The notes under the pieces: model-generated | What the model saw: the letters and a program-made list of their open reading frames with translations, nothing else | Database searches by the model: none | What the model was told of the DNA's origin: nothing | In this document: one piece after another, positions 36,401 to 50,999 of the stretch | How the letters are laid out: each line of letters begins with the position of its first letter | Numbering within the stretch: position 1 is the stretch's first letter | NCBI RefSeq assembly: GCF_020882245.1 | Contig: NC_083598.1 | Location: forward strand, 43,127,858 to 43,191,857 | DNA from: Rhopalosiphum padi | Taxonomy: Eukaryota; Arthropoda; Insecta; Hemiptera; Aphididae | Direction: 5' to 3' | DNA length: 64,000 bases | Program-made: the position numbers and the translations under genes

Positions 36401-39400
36401 ACATATACGTTTGCCGAGTTAGCTATTACTAATATAATGTAAAAAAATCTCGATTTCACCTGAGATAACTTTTTCCCGGGCAACGCCGGTTTTTCAGCTA
36501 GTAAATTATAAATAGATCATTTTTTGAACCTTGATTGCTACGTGTGTGGAGTCTTTTTGATGTTTGAATTTTGTATATAAATATATCAACCGAGTATGTG
36601 ATAATAATTATATAATCGTACCCAATGTCTTATAAAACAGTTTTATACATATGGTTCTCAGTAAGTGAAAATTTAAAAGAATGATTATCATTATAAAAGT
36701 TATGAGACTCAAATTTTATACATTGAGTTATAACGTTCCATACATTAAATTAAATATATTTTTCTATATAAAATGCACTTACTGAAATATTCTGGAATAA
36801 AATGATTAACATACTAATTAATAATTAGGATTATACAATATACTCTATAATACTATCTCACAATATTATTAGAATATAAATTATCTAACATTGTCTTTAT
36901 TTAAATTTAGCAATATGTAGTAGTCTACTAACCTAAACTAATATAACCAACCTACAGTAGAGAATTTTTGTTTTTTTTACCTCCTCGTTGAACACCAGAA
37001 AGGATGTCAGGAAAACAAGATCTTATTCCAAAAACCCTTTACTCTTTACCTTTAATTAGATAAGTAATGATCAAAACATGATATTAATGGCTCCTTAAAA
37101 CCTTCGTGTTATAAGACGTTAAGTAAAACTTTTTGATTCACCTTATAAAAGGTTAATATTATATTATAAAGTAAAAACTTAGGTTTTGAGTCAAGACATA
37201 GAAACTCGTAGACTTTACAACCATAATTTCAAGAAAACCGGTCATATTGCATTTTGTAATTTGAGTACATATTTTATAATCTATTCGAATGAATTCAGGG
37301 CTAAAAAATAAATTAAATAAACAACACAGTTCCGCAGTTCCGCACAAAGCATTTAAAATATTATAAGATTCTTTTGGACACATCAAATTGTTTCATTACA
37401 TAATTGTAGTTATAAAACATATATTTGGACGCGAAATAGCTTAATGTTAAATAACTAATAATCATTGATTTTAAACATCTATACTGTTCTATTAAACAAA
37501 TGTTTGTATTATTTGCTCATATGATTGATATTTAATATTTATATAATAGGGCTCGTATTTATATATTAAATAAATGTATAAAAGTATGATGCGCAAAATG
37601 CCTACAAAATTGGGAAACTTTTATTCAACTAGCAATGAGCATTCGAAATATTTTACCGTTGTTACTTTAATGTGCAAATGTTAAATTCCAATACTGATAA
37701 ACTACAAAGTATAGAATAACTTTCTTATAAATGCGAACCATTCGTTTTATCATATAATTATGGCATTCCTAAATAACGTTTTTGATTCGCATAGAATCTT
37801 CTGAACGTTAAATACTTAAATAAACTAAAATTACATGAGTAGTATTCCCAATGTTACGATTAAGTATATGTTACCAGTTATACTTATTGACTGAGAAATT
37901 TTTATACAATACCACATTCATCAGTTTTAAATCAAAGCTACAAACTTAATTTTAATTGTCTATTAGAAAATAATACTCTTTACGTACCTCTCATAACTTT
38001 AATAATATGAAAAAAAAAAATAATTTCATTATTATAAAATATACATAGTTACCTTTCTACAGGATAAATGATTTAATATTAGTATACAAAATCGAGGTCT
38101 ATCGTTATTAACAGAATTTACGAAATATCAGAATTTTTAAATGTTCAATAATTCTGCAGGAGAACTACTTAAACTTTAAACTTTATAATACCATCTTTTA
38201 GAGTAAATAAAAAAATGTCATAAACCACTTGGTTGTTATATTATTTTTTTCAATTGGTTAGAAATTGTTTGGTCTTTACAGTTTGGTATTACAACATTTA
38301 TAATATTGAACCATCACCTACAGTACCTATTACATTTTTACACAATTAATTTAATATGAAATAACTGTTTGGTAACCTCTAATTTATTTTACGATATAGA
38401 TAGAACATATTGCTTTTAAATGTTTTAATACTGTAATTTGAAACCAAAAAGTTCTATTTATATTACAATAAAATAATAACTGTATTTACAAAGCATCATA
38501 TGGTTAACTAATTATATGTCAATTTGAAAAATATAATACTTACTTCCAATTTTAACTGCAAAAAAAGAATCATTATAATTGCGAGTGATAAAAAAATATT
38601 AAAAAATAATACGTTTTAAAAAATATGTTTTATTAATTATTGTGATTTCAAAATAGCCAATAGGAGTTCATTTCATAAATTTAGTGACTTATAGGTTTTG
38701 ATTGAACCATTCAATTTAATTTCTAGATAATGGATACATTTTTAATTTAAACTGGCATCGTCCAGTTGGTTTTACAAATTTATTAACATGAATGACTTTA
38801 CCCAGCCTAAAAAAATAATTATCAGTTTTCGTGCTACTGTCTGACAATTCCTTTGGCCATACTTAGCTTTGAGGACAAATTTCGTCCACCTTGCTAGCTG
38901 ACGTTTCCCGATAGAACGTATGAGCATTTACATTGGAGTAATATTCCTTCTACTAATATTATTATATATAATTTGGGGACCGTCACCCTCCTCCCCCAAA
39001 ATTACTGGTTGTTTTTAGGAAATACGCGGTATTGGATCACAATTGGTCGTATGACTGATTATTTTTTTTGAGACAGAATTTAGAGCTACTTTTATCGGTT
39101 ATCAGAGTTGAATAATAAAAAAAAAACTGATGGATTGGTCTACTGTATTGTAGATTTGAGAATGTTAGGATTTTTACTATTCCTAAAAACAAAAACACTT
39201 TTTTTTTAAATTCTCTTTTAAAAATCAAAAATTGTTGGCCATATTTCCCTCAATATACCATTATTATATATATTATACAAAATAAAAAAATAACACGTAC
39301 CAAGATCACCTGTGGACAATCATTTTTTAATTAATTTTTAAATACGTACATATCATAATATACTATATTTAATATTATACTATATGATTCTTTTATCGAA

Positions 39401-42400
39401 TAACACTCATTATTTCAAAATGATTTAAGGACTTTGTAGAAAATATTATTTTTACATAATATCCAGTTGAATTAAAACAACATGTCTAAAAATTATAATT
39501 TTTAACTTTCAACTTTTTTGAATGACGTTACATATTTTTAATTTCAATGATTAATTTGCAATAATGCAAAATATTATCAGGAGTATTCATACATTAATAT
39601 ATAAATATATATTTGTTTAAGAAATAGATAAAAGAAACTAGATTCGATTGATATTTCTTTTTTAAAACAAGGATTTCAAATTTCAAAAATTTTAATGTAT
39701 ATTTTAGGTTTTTTCTACATACTCATATTTTAAAGATTTTATTGTTTTAATGCATAATTTATCATTTTTTAATTTAATGTTAAATATTTCGAAAAATATT
39801 TAGCTTCAGAATGTAAAAAAGTAATATACTATAATGTAATGATAAAAAATATAATTTGTTTACAAAAATATGATGTTTTCTTTTATTGGAAATAATTTTA
39901 AAAAAATGTTTTCAATAACAAAATTTCATACAAATAAAATTAGAAAATAATAATAATATTTACTTACCAATTAGTTCATTCGCTAAAAAATAGCAATTAC
40001 TATTGTTAATAATGGATGCAGTCTTGTAAATATTTGAATACTATTGTATTTAAATACGTGTAGAAGTATTTTTATGGTATTTAAAATACAATTTTCGTGA
40101 GTATTTTTTTTAAATAATCTGACTTTCTGAGTACTTTTTAAAAGTATTTTAAATTATATTTAAATACCATATTTAAATTAAAAAAAATCAACATCTTATT
40201 TTATAAAAGAATTTTATAAGATTAAATTTTTTTAAGAATAATGCCAATCTAATAATTTTATCAACATTACTTGTAACACCTATATTTAAATGAAAAAAGT
40301 ATACATTAATTTACCTCTAAATACACTGACATTTTATAGTATATTATATGAAATTGTTAAAATTTATGGTATGTACTGTTATAAAATAGGTACCTATACT
40401 GATATAACGATATTCAATATACATATTAATATATTATACATCATCAAGTATAAAATTTAAAATAAATACTTGTTTTTCATATTATTGTGTTTAAAATAGA
40501 TTTTATATAATGTGAAAAATACTTCAATTTAAAAGGCTGTGCTAATTTCTAGTAGAAAATTGAATCAAGTCGGTAAATTATTAGGGATTAAGAGTAATTA
40601 ATATCCGATAGTTCTCTTAGGGAATGGAAAAAACTTATGAAAAGACAAGGATTTTTAAACTAAACAAGTTTTTGATAAAATTGATTTTATTATTTTATTG
40701 TAATTAATAACGAATAATCATTCTTTATACGTTTTACTAAATGTTAATGCATGTTATCATTTTCTAAATATATAAGATATTTTCAAGCTATTTTTAAACA
40801 AATAAACTGTTAAGTTTTGATTTAAGTAATTATTTTTTATAAATATTTACGTCAATAAAAAAATGTTCTAACAGTCAATAATTTGAAAATTTAAAAAAGT
40901 TCCCTTTTAAATTGTTTATATTGCGATTAAAAAACAAACTTAAGCATAAATCTAAAATTATTTTTGATGATTGTAATAACCCATTAGTTTTATATTGTAG
41001 TTTAGAATCAAATAGTTCTATTTAAATCAAATAATTTCATGATTGATTACAATAAACTATTTATTGCTGAGAACTGGTACTGGGTAAATATTCCCATTTT
41101 GGACTGCTGTTTTGTTAATTTTGATCACAGATTTTACCAGCTAAATCAATGTTATACCAAAAATATATATCCATAGAAGCATACATTAGCCATTACGAAA
41201 AAAAAAAAATGAAAAAAACACATTAATCAAAATTCTCGCCTCAAAATCAATAATTGTAGCCATATGTTTTACGCGAAATACCTTAATTATATACAAAATA
41301 AAGAAATAATACGTACTGTTTTCAAAGGCTGTAAATAATAATTTTTTTATTCATTTTGAAATATGTAAAAATTATTTTTGTAAGAGTTAAATAATAGATA
41401 TTTACATATTTAAACCGAAAAAAATTAAAAACTAGTTATGGTCTGGCGGCCTGCGTAGAAATGATTTTTAGATATTTATTTTGTGTTATTAGCTTTAATA
41501 TTATTATAAATTTACCTATTATTAAACTTTAAGGCAAGAATATTAAATCATCTTTCGTCGTTTTTTTACAAACAATTTTTCATTAGATACAATTGTATGT
41601 AGTATCTTGATATAATGATATATAATTTTAATCATAATATCAATACTAAATCATTAATATTGAAAATGTCGTATATTTTTGGCGATGATCCACCAACTTT
41701 CACAAAAAGAAATAATACTAATTTATTCAGAAGGTGATGAAGGTCGATGTTGACGAAGGGCGCACAAAAGCAGAGCTTTCAAATATTACAATCAGTTACA
41801 TCATACAAGCGATAACGATTGAATAATAATATATTATACGACGTTTTATGATTTATATAAAAATTGTGAAGAAAAGGACAACAACAACGCCGTAGTGTCT
41901 CAGACCATAGAGTAATTAATTTGTGTCCTAAAAGCACAATTTAACTGTTCATGATATTTTATAAGTTATCAGCGATACCGGTCCAACGCAAAGTTAGCAT
42001 TATTGACACTTTGCCAGAAGCAATGATGTGAGACATTAAAAATAAAATGATATCGCTATAACAATGATGACAATTATAAGGGTACTAAACAGTTAAATTT
42101 AAAAATGAATTAATTGGTTCGGTGTAAAAAAATCGTTTTTACAAGTTTTTGGTTTATATAGCACATTATACATTTTGTTAATGCGAATTTGAAATTTCAT
42201 ACAAATAAAATTAAAATAATAATAACATCTACGTACCACGTAACACATCTAAAAAAATGTAATTAATAACGTTACCAATTAGTTATGCCTAATTAATAAC
42301 TATTGAAATGTATTAAAATTTATGAATAATCAGAATTTCAAAATATTCGGAAATTCCTTAAGAGAGTTACATAAACCTCAAACTATAATATCTTCTTATA

Positions 42401-45400
42401 GTTTTTAAAGTGAAAAAAAATTATGTCAGTTTGAAATAAAAAAGTTCTACTGTATAACCATTTGGTTGTTTAATTATTTTTTTTTTGTTTGATTAGAACT
42501 TTTTTAATTGCGTGGAAGTAAAATTTGGTGATACAATAATTAATAATATTGTATTTTGAAATTAGAATTACATTTTTTACTCAATCAAAATAAGATATTT
42601 TAACTTTTCGGAAATCTCTCATTTATTTTACCATGTAGAAAATATCAATAAATATCAATTTAAAAATTATAATAATTACATACTTATATCTAAAAAAGAA
42701 AAAAAAATATTCTAATTGTTGGTGATAAAGTAATATAAAAAATAAAAATAAAACTTATAATGTATTATGAATTATCGTGATTTAAAAAAGCCAGTAGGAC
42801 ATAATTTTTAAAATTTAATTTCTAAATAATGGATATATTTAAAATAAACTGGGATCAACCAGTTGTTATTAAACCTATATTATGAAGAATGAAAATGAAG
42901 TACAAACTATTAGAGTCCATTTGCATTTTAATAAACTAATAATAGGTATTGCACATTTGCATTTTCGAATTAGTAATATATTATTTTACTGAATAAATAT
43001 AAGATATTACTTTTTGGTAATCTCTAATTTATTTTAACATATAGATTATAGTTTATAGGTAGAACCTATTTGTTTAAAAATTGTATTTAAGACCCAATCA
43101 GTTTTTGGTTCCAAAAAAAAATGTATTAATACATAATTCATAAGAATTCTCCACTCAGGATCTAAAATTCTAGGCCATGTTTCACACGAAATATCATAAT
43201 TATAATATATACAAAATAAATAAATAAATAATACGTACCAATCTCATCTGCGGACAATAATTGTTAAGTTACTTTTTAAAGTGTACACTTTATATACTGT
43301 ATAATAATATAAACTTTATATATATTTATATACACAATAGTCCTAGGGCTGCTCGAACAGTCGAGCTGGAACCAGTTTCCACAGAGATTGTCTCTTTTGT
43401 TTCACATTGGACAAATTATTCTAGATTCTAGATAATAAATATAGAGAAATGTAGAAGAAATTTAGATAGACTGTCATTTATTTTGCATAAAATCTACGAA
43501 ATTTTAAATTTTACAACCTTTTTTAAAATTAAAAAGTTTTTCTGCGTATGACTTATATAAATACGTCCTAACTATCCAAACAACGCTATGATATACACCA
43601 GGAGAAACAAAAATTCAGTAAAGTAAATAAATAAACATTTAAAATATTTACCAATTCTTCCTATAAAAAATATGTATATAATAATATCATATTATTAATA
43701 TATATAAATAATATTCATCATGAAGACCTGAATGTTATGTTTGCCTATTTATAATATTGTCTTTATTATTATGTGCATTCAAGAGTATTATTAAAAAATT
43801 CTATCTTTTTGTTTTGCGTATTTCAAGTTTTACGGGTGTATCTATGCATATTATTCAATTTTTCAATAAATAAATTTAAACAAAATGTTTGGGGACTTTT
43901 TAAATATTTAAAGAACTTATAGGTATTCTTCTTGAGTAATGTGCTCTCTAATATTTCTGAACTCCAATGTCTAATTAATAATTATGTAAAATTAACATTG
44001 TTGCTATTTTTGCTAATCGCCAGGATTGGGCATATAATTGTTACATATAACTAAGTAATTTAACTCGGTTATTTTTGTAATTTTTAACTATTGTATCTAG
44101 TTACACATCTTCCTGTAAGTTTATATTAAAATTTAGGTTACAATTAAAATTTGCATTGTATATAATATTTATATTTAATATTTATCACTGTATGATTATC
44201 ATATTAGAAAATTTAAATTAAAAAAACATTTTGGTACTGTAATCACAGGTATATAAACATATTATTAGGTATATGTTTATATATCTTTGGCCGTAATTGA
44301 CTGTATTTAATATTTATAACACAGAACAAGATGTTTATAACGACAATTGTTTAATGATAAAAATAAATCATTTCCAATTTTAAATAATTATGCCACAGTA
44401 AAAAACTATTTGTATAATTTAATACAAATCTCTATTCTTCTACTCCAGTTGAAAGGTAATTTTCATTTATTGGATTCATTCATGTTCTACTACTGGCTAC
44501 TACTATAATAAATTTATCTGACCAAAATTTTGAAAAAATTAGTTTTTTTTAAAGAAAATTAATCTTATTAATTTTAGTAAAACATAATTAATACAATTAT
44601 TTTATTTAAATTTAATTTCATGCTTTCAAACTGTATTACCTATCATTATATTATATAAATATCATTGAATTAGTCAATAATTTAATTACTATAAATATTA
44701 CTTTTTTATATTATTTTTACTATACCTATGTTGCATGCACTTATTTCATAAAAAGCCTAACTACTAATTTTATAACTGTTACGTTAGACAATTTACAAAT
44801 GTTTAAAGACTGTTATATAAACATGTTTTTTTATTGTGATTTATTATATAAGTAGGTTGTCTATGCTTGATACATTAAGCTTTTAAAATGTGTTAATTTT
44901 ATTATAATATATGAATAAATAAAACATATTTTATTTATCAATGTAACTTGTATTCAGTAACACAACATAAAAGTATCTATTATCTTGTAATTGGTTACAC
45001 AGTTTTAGAGTAACTTGTAAATTGAACCAGGTACAATAAATAAAGTAACCCCAACCCTGCTAATCGCTAATATATGAAATAATTAACGTCACAAAACAAA
45101 TTTTTAACCTCGAACAGAATAAAATAAAACTAAACAAAAATTTACATACTCAGTGTTTCTGGAAAAAGAACAATTAATGGATGAATAAAATTAATTTAAA
45201 TGATTTGATATAGTATTATGGTGGGAAAATTATAATGGCACAAGCACAGCATATTCGTTGATTTTTTATTTATTTAATGGTGATATCTAACAAAAATTTA
45301 TAAAATAAATTATGAGAAACATATCACCACATAAAAATAATACGCAATAAAAATAAAAACCAATAAATTACGTACTCAATATGTCAGCTAAAACACGATC

Positions 45401-48400
45401 GGTATAAATAATTTATTTTCATAGTTAATAATTTAATATAATTAATTAAGATAAACCTTATAAATAAGTATAACAATGCTATTGAAATTTAACTTACTGT
45501 ATTTTTCTACAAAAATTAGTTAAAATATTATTTTGTTAATAACATCATATCAGAGGTAGGTAACTGACGGAAATTGAGTAACTCACAGACAAATAATTTG
45601 GATTTATGAAACGTAAGTCATTGCATTTGATGGTGAATGAGCCAGAATGTCGATTATAAAAATTGCAAGATATGGTTCCATAGTGAAACTTTTACTATCT
45701 ACATTTTCCATTATCACTTTCACAGGTTAAGGACTTTCGTTTTCAAATGGCATGAATGCATGATTACAATTGTGTGAGCGTGTGTGTTTTAATATAGTAT
45801 AAGTATTGATGCATAAATCGCCATTGTATCGTTACAGTATCGTCATATAAAAATATAATACATTTATTTTAATATGAAGTATAATCGTCGTATTTCGTAA
45901 CTCATCACAGCGTATTAATTTGTTTGGTATTATGTACAAATACTACAAATCATTTTCTGCACTACCTTTAACGGTACATCTGATGATTTCTTTTGTCATT
46001 GTTCAATTATTAAACTCTTGTTGACCATGTGTGTTTAATACTTTTATAATTTTTTTAAATTTATTAACAAGAGTCAAGGACACTCACAAATTATTTTTTA
46101 TTTCTTAGTAAATATAAAATTTAAATATTCACTTTTTATAATAATGATATTCACTAAATTTATAACTATATATATTGAAACATAGTTTTCCTCCTTGTGT
46201 TTCACAAATATTAGAAGTCTCCAAATTCATATTAAACAGTTTACTGAACAAACGTTATACTGACATAGTGACATCCGTCGACAATGTGTGTAGGTACGCG
46301 CAACATACCATGGTCACCACTCACCATAGTACTGAATCATACTAGCCGGGAACAATAACACAATTATAAGTTATAATATAAGAACAGCTTTTAGAGCTTT
46401 CAAGCTTGGATAGTTAATGCAAAATATAGAAGAAGTTAACCCTTCTGGCTCAACAATGATAATTAAATATTTAAGAAAAGATTTGACTAAACAGAATAAA
46501 TGTATAATAGTATAATAATAAATTAAATAATAATATAAAAAAAACTCACTGCTGGTATAGTCATCAGGTCTACAGGAAACACCCGCTAGAAATTCAATGA
46601 AATTCACACACAATACATATACAATTACAATGAAATAAATCAATAATAAGACAAGACAAATTGTGACGCCGAATAGATATAATAATAATATGATATGACG
46701 TTGCGATTCGCGCACACGGCACACATATCTAAAATAGAAATAATCAGTAAAATATGGCAATTAGCACCCACGTAATATAATATAAAAAATAAAAATACGA
46801 CGATTCTTTTATGTATTAACAACAATTATTATAGTTGCCTTTTTAACAATGCTTACGTGGTACAATACAAAATCATTACGGCCGTTGATAAATTAATATT
46901 CGTGTAACCGGCGCGGTTAGGTAACGGTCTGTTTATTCTACTATATATTTATATGATGTATTTTATTAACTCACAAGACACATTCAATATTAATAGTTAT
47001 AAAAAATAAAACAATATTAAAAGTGATTATCATGCTAATGTGTGAGACCAGCTGTTCCTCCGTCACCAATGATTTATTATATTAATTTAAACTTTTGTGT
47101 TTCACCATAGTATACCGCTAAAACTGTTCCAAAAGTTAGGTAGGTACGAAAAATTTAAAACGACATAATCGACATAAAATTGTCGATAGAAAATTGAAAG
47201 GAGGGCACGTGCCCCTGTGTCCACCCCTAATCCGCCATTTCGTAGTTGTACGTAAACAATCTGTTTTCAGGTTAACAACGGATTACGTTATTCAAGTATA
47301 GAGAAATCTAGACAGATTCTAATTTATTTTGCATAAAATCTATGAAAGTTAAGCTATACTAAGTATAATTCATTAATTTATCGTTTTACGTATTAAATAA
47401 ACAATCTTTTCTTAATTTGAAAAACGTATGAGTTATATATAAATATACTCTAACTATCCAAACAACGCTACAATATAGGAACACCAGGTGAAACAACAAT
47501 TATGTAAACTTCAATAAATCAAAATATAGATATATTAAATAGGTATTTACCTTGGACATCTATAAAAACAAAAATATAAATTTTATAATTAATAAAACGA
47601 TTTTAGTATAACTGTTATTTTTTACAAGTGATTTTATTTTGTTTTTAAAACTAAGCCGACATTCCGATTTTCTATTTTTTTTTATCTCCTGCAGTTATAA
47701 ATGTTTTATACCTACTCAACGGTAGAAATCATTATTTGCGTCTAAACGGGATACAGTTTTCATATAATATCTATATTATAAATATATGATTACCAAATGA
47801 TCAAAATCACGAATCACAACATACAAACACACTAATTATATAAAACTACTAGCTGTCTCGCACGGCATTGGCCGCGTAGTGAACGTCTACCTCCAAAGGC
47901 GCCCCTTTGTAGTAAAATTTCGTACGGGATACTGCTAAACACAATGGAAAATGGAGGGGGGTAGCCAAAATCACGAAGTTCTAATTCCAAATGTGACGGA
48001 TAAGAAATAACACTTTGTAATTATTTCAGTTAAATGTTTCAAGGTCTTCAATAGAAACTTCACTACACTTACACTTCACTGAATAATACTGAATACGTCG
48101 TACCGAACTTCCTCTTTTATACCTTTGAAGATTGAAATTTCTATAACGAAGCTTTAGGGACCATTTTATACGACGTCACTCCCTATACTTGAACACTGTG
48201 GATCTTTCTAGAAAATTCTATAACTTTCTTTTTCACAATTAATGCAATGCAAAAATATAGTGGGCCTTAATTGAGATAAAAAACTATCCTATTTAATTAT
48301 TAGGATTACAAATTACACACAAAATAAAAAATGTCATCAAGATCCGTCCAGTAGTATCAGAGATCATCCCACACAAACACTGTGACACGAGATTTTTATA

Positions 48401-50962
48401 TATAAGATAATATTGAGTGGGTCGGGTGACAACCTAAAATTCAATAAATATAAACTTGTCGATTATACAATGTATCAGAAAAAAACAAATACTTACCAAA
48501 AAATTCGTCTATAAAATAAAATAGTCGTATATTATTATTTATTTTAAGGTAAAAAATTCTTGACAAAAGTGAAAATAAATTACCTAGTTCATAAAAGTAT
48601 AAAATTATAAAATTTTATTTATTTTTGTCGAAATCAAAAATATGGACTCAAACAGAAAAATTGGACATATTATGTTAGAACCGAATACGAACCAAGTATT
48701 CTTAAAAATTTTATACAGGTGTTATAAGGATCACTATATGGGATCTTGTAATGAATTTTCAAAAATGTTGATCCATTGAATATTTCTTTATCAAAATGTA
48801 TAAAAAAAAATGCTAAAAACAATTACAAATTTAGCTTGTCTATAAATAGACCAAAAAGTCTTTTAAAAAATTTGTTAATTTTATCATATAATAAAAATAA
48901 TATTATAGTATAATCATTTTGAGAAAATTTTAAGTATCTAAAAGTATTCGTTTTTAAGTTATACCAAAAATATCAAAAGTTTTTGGAAAGAAGTATTAAC
49001 TAAATCCAATTTGCTATCTAAAACCATATATAATTTTGATAATTAAAGAATTCTATCAACTACTTATCGTGTATACATACAAAAAAACATACATAATTGT
49101 AAAATAACAATAATACAACTAGTAATAATAAATAAGCATAAAATCTCAGTAAATTTTAAATTTATACAATATCATTCTTTTTTAAAGTCGATTTATGTAA
49201 CCCAATCATGCAAAATCTACTTTATTAATTAATAAAACTTAATTTAAAAAAAAAATCGCTGTAAATACGTACTTATATTTTCTAAAAAATAAATATATAA
49301 AATATATATGTAAAAACTTATTTTTTTGTGATTACTATTGATACAAGAAAGGGGAAGGGGGGTTAGGGGTTCAAATTTTTATCAAAATAACATGTAATAA
49401 AATAATGTATTTTTAATTCATGTACCTATTATAAAAATGTACACCTGACCTACTGGGATATGCTACTAAGATACATTCGTGATGGTATTATAGAGTATTT
49501 AGAGTGTTTAGGCTCGTTTAATGTAATTAGTATCAGACTGCCTCAAAAATATCTACATTGCACTTTAGTTTTAAAGGCCCTCATTTTAAACACTAAAATG
49601 TTTAATTATGTAGTGAATGCTCAAGGTCGAGGCTTACCGTGCAATCACACATATCTACACCATAGGCCATGTATCATATTATATCCCTGAATGTAGTCCC
49701 ACGTTAAGTAAATTTTGTAAAATAGTTGAAAGGATTTGTGAAAGTTCACCCTCGCAACGAAAAGGTTAGGTCCCGTAGAATGTGTGGTCAGTGTTATTTA
49801 TGTCAAAGTGAGGAGTGAAATTGCTTTCTAGCTTAGACATATATAATGTTAGAAAATGTATTTTGTTATTTCAAAATACTTACTTGAAAAATTCACGTTA
49901 GCATAATCGTTGACACTATGGCCTGTAAATTTATTATATTAATGTAAAACAAAACATCAGTCGATGTTCTCTTAGAACAGAACTATTCCCTAATATTATT
50001 TTAAAGCAGCAACTTATAAACTTAGTACATGTAGATATGAACCTTTGGACAGAGGTACTAGAATTTTATATTTACAACTTTTAATAATAATAAACTACCG
50101 TACGGAACATATATAATTTTTACTTATATAAAATTGCTGAGGATAAAATACTGTAGCCGTTTGAAGAATAGCAATTAATATTACATTATTTATTGGTTTT
50201 TTTAACTTGTTAGTTGTTACATTAGTGTGTCAAATTTCGTATGGGTTGTTAGTGCAAGGTTTCATAAAATAATTTTTTATTTCAATGTTTTGTAAAAAGA
50301 CTTTCTTAAGATGACTTTTATAGAAATAGTAATAATAGTATAACTTGTCGTCATACAAAACATATATATTATTGTAGGTTTAAAGTATCTAGAAAACATA
50401 ATGTTGGCATGTTGCTCTTTTAACAAAAAAAACAAATGTTAGTCAAAACAGTCTGATACGTGCGTGTTAAGTAGTAAATGTCTAAAATTAATAAATAATA
50501 AGGTACCTATATATGCTATACACTTAATATGCATCTTTACAAGTGATATTTTATTTATATCCGGGAATAAACAAATACAAAAATGAAGCCTAGTATTAAG
50601 TATTTATGATTAATACAAGATGAACGAAAAATGACATATTACATAACAAATGAACCTAACCTTTGACGCGAAGACTCGAAGCTGGTCTCTTGACAGAAAC
50701 TAGACCGAAATCGGTGGTAAGAAAAACTGAACCACACTATATAAGAGAAGAGACTGACAACATAAAATGTTCCCATTTACGTTGATCGTAGTTAAGCGGA
50801 CTGTCCGTTCAGAACCTGGATGAATCGCTTTGATATGTTTTATGTGCCACAAAAAGGATGTGGGGTGGGGGAATTTGAGTCCTCAAAATCAGGAGCTTCG
50901 TATATTGTATATAAGATACATCTCGTTGCGTAACATCATTAGCCATGGTTAATGTCAAAAGT

Positions 50963-50999
<37 letters not shown>
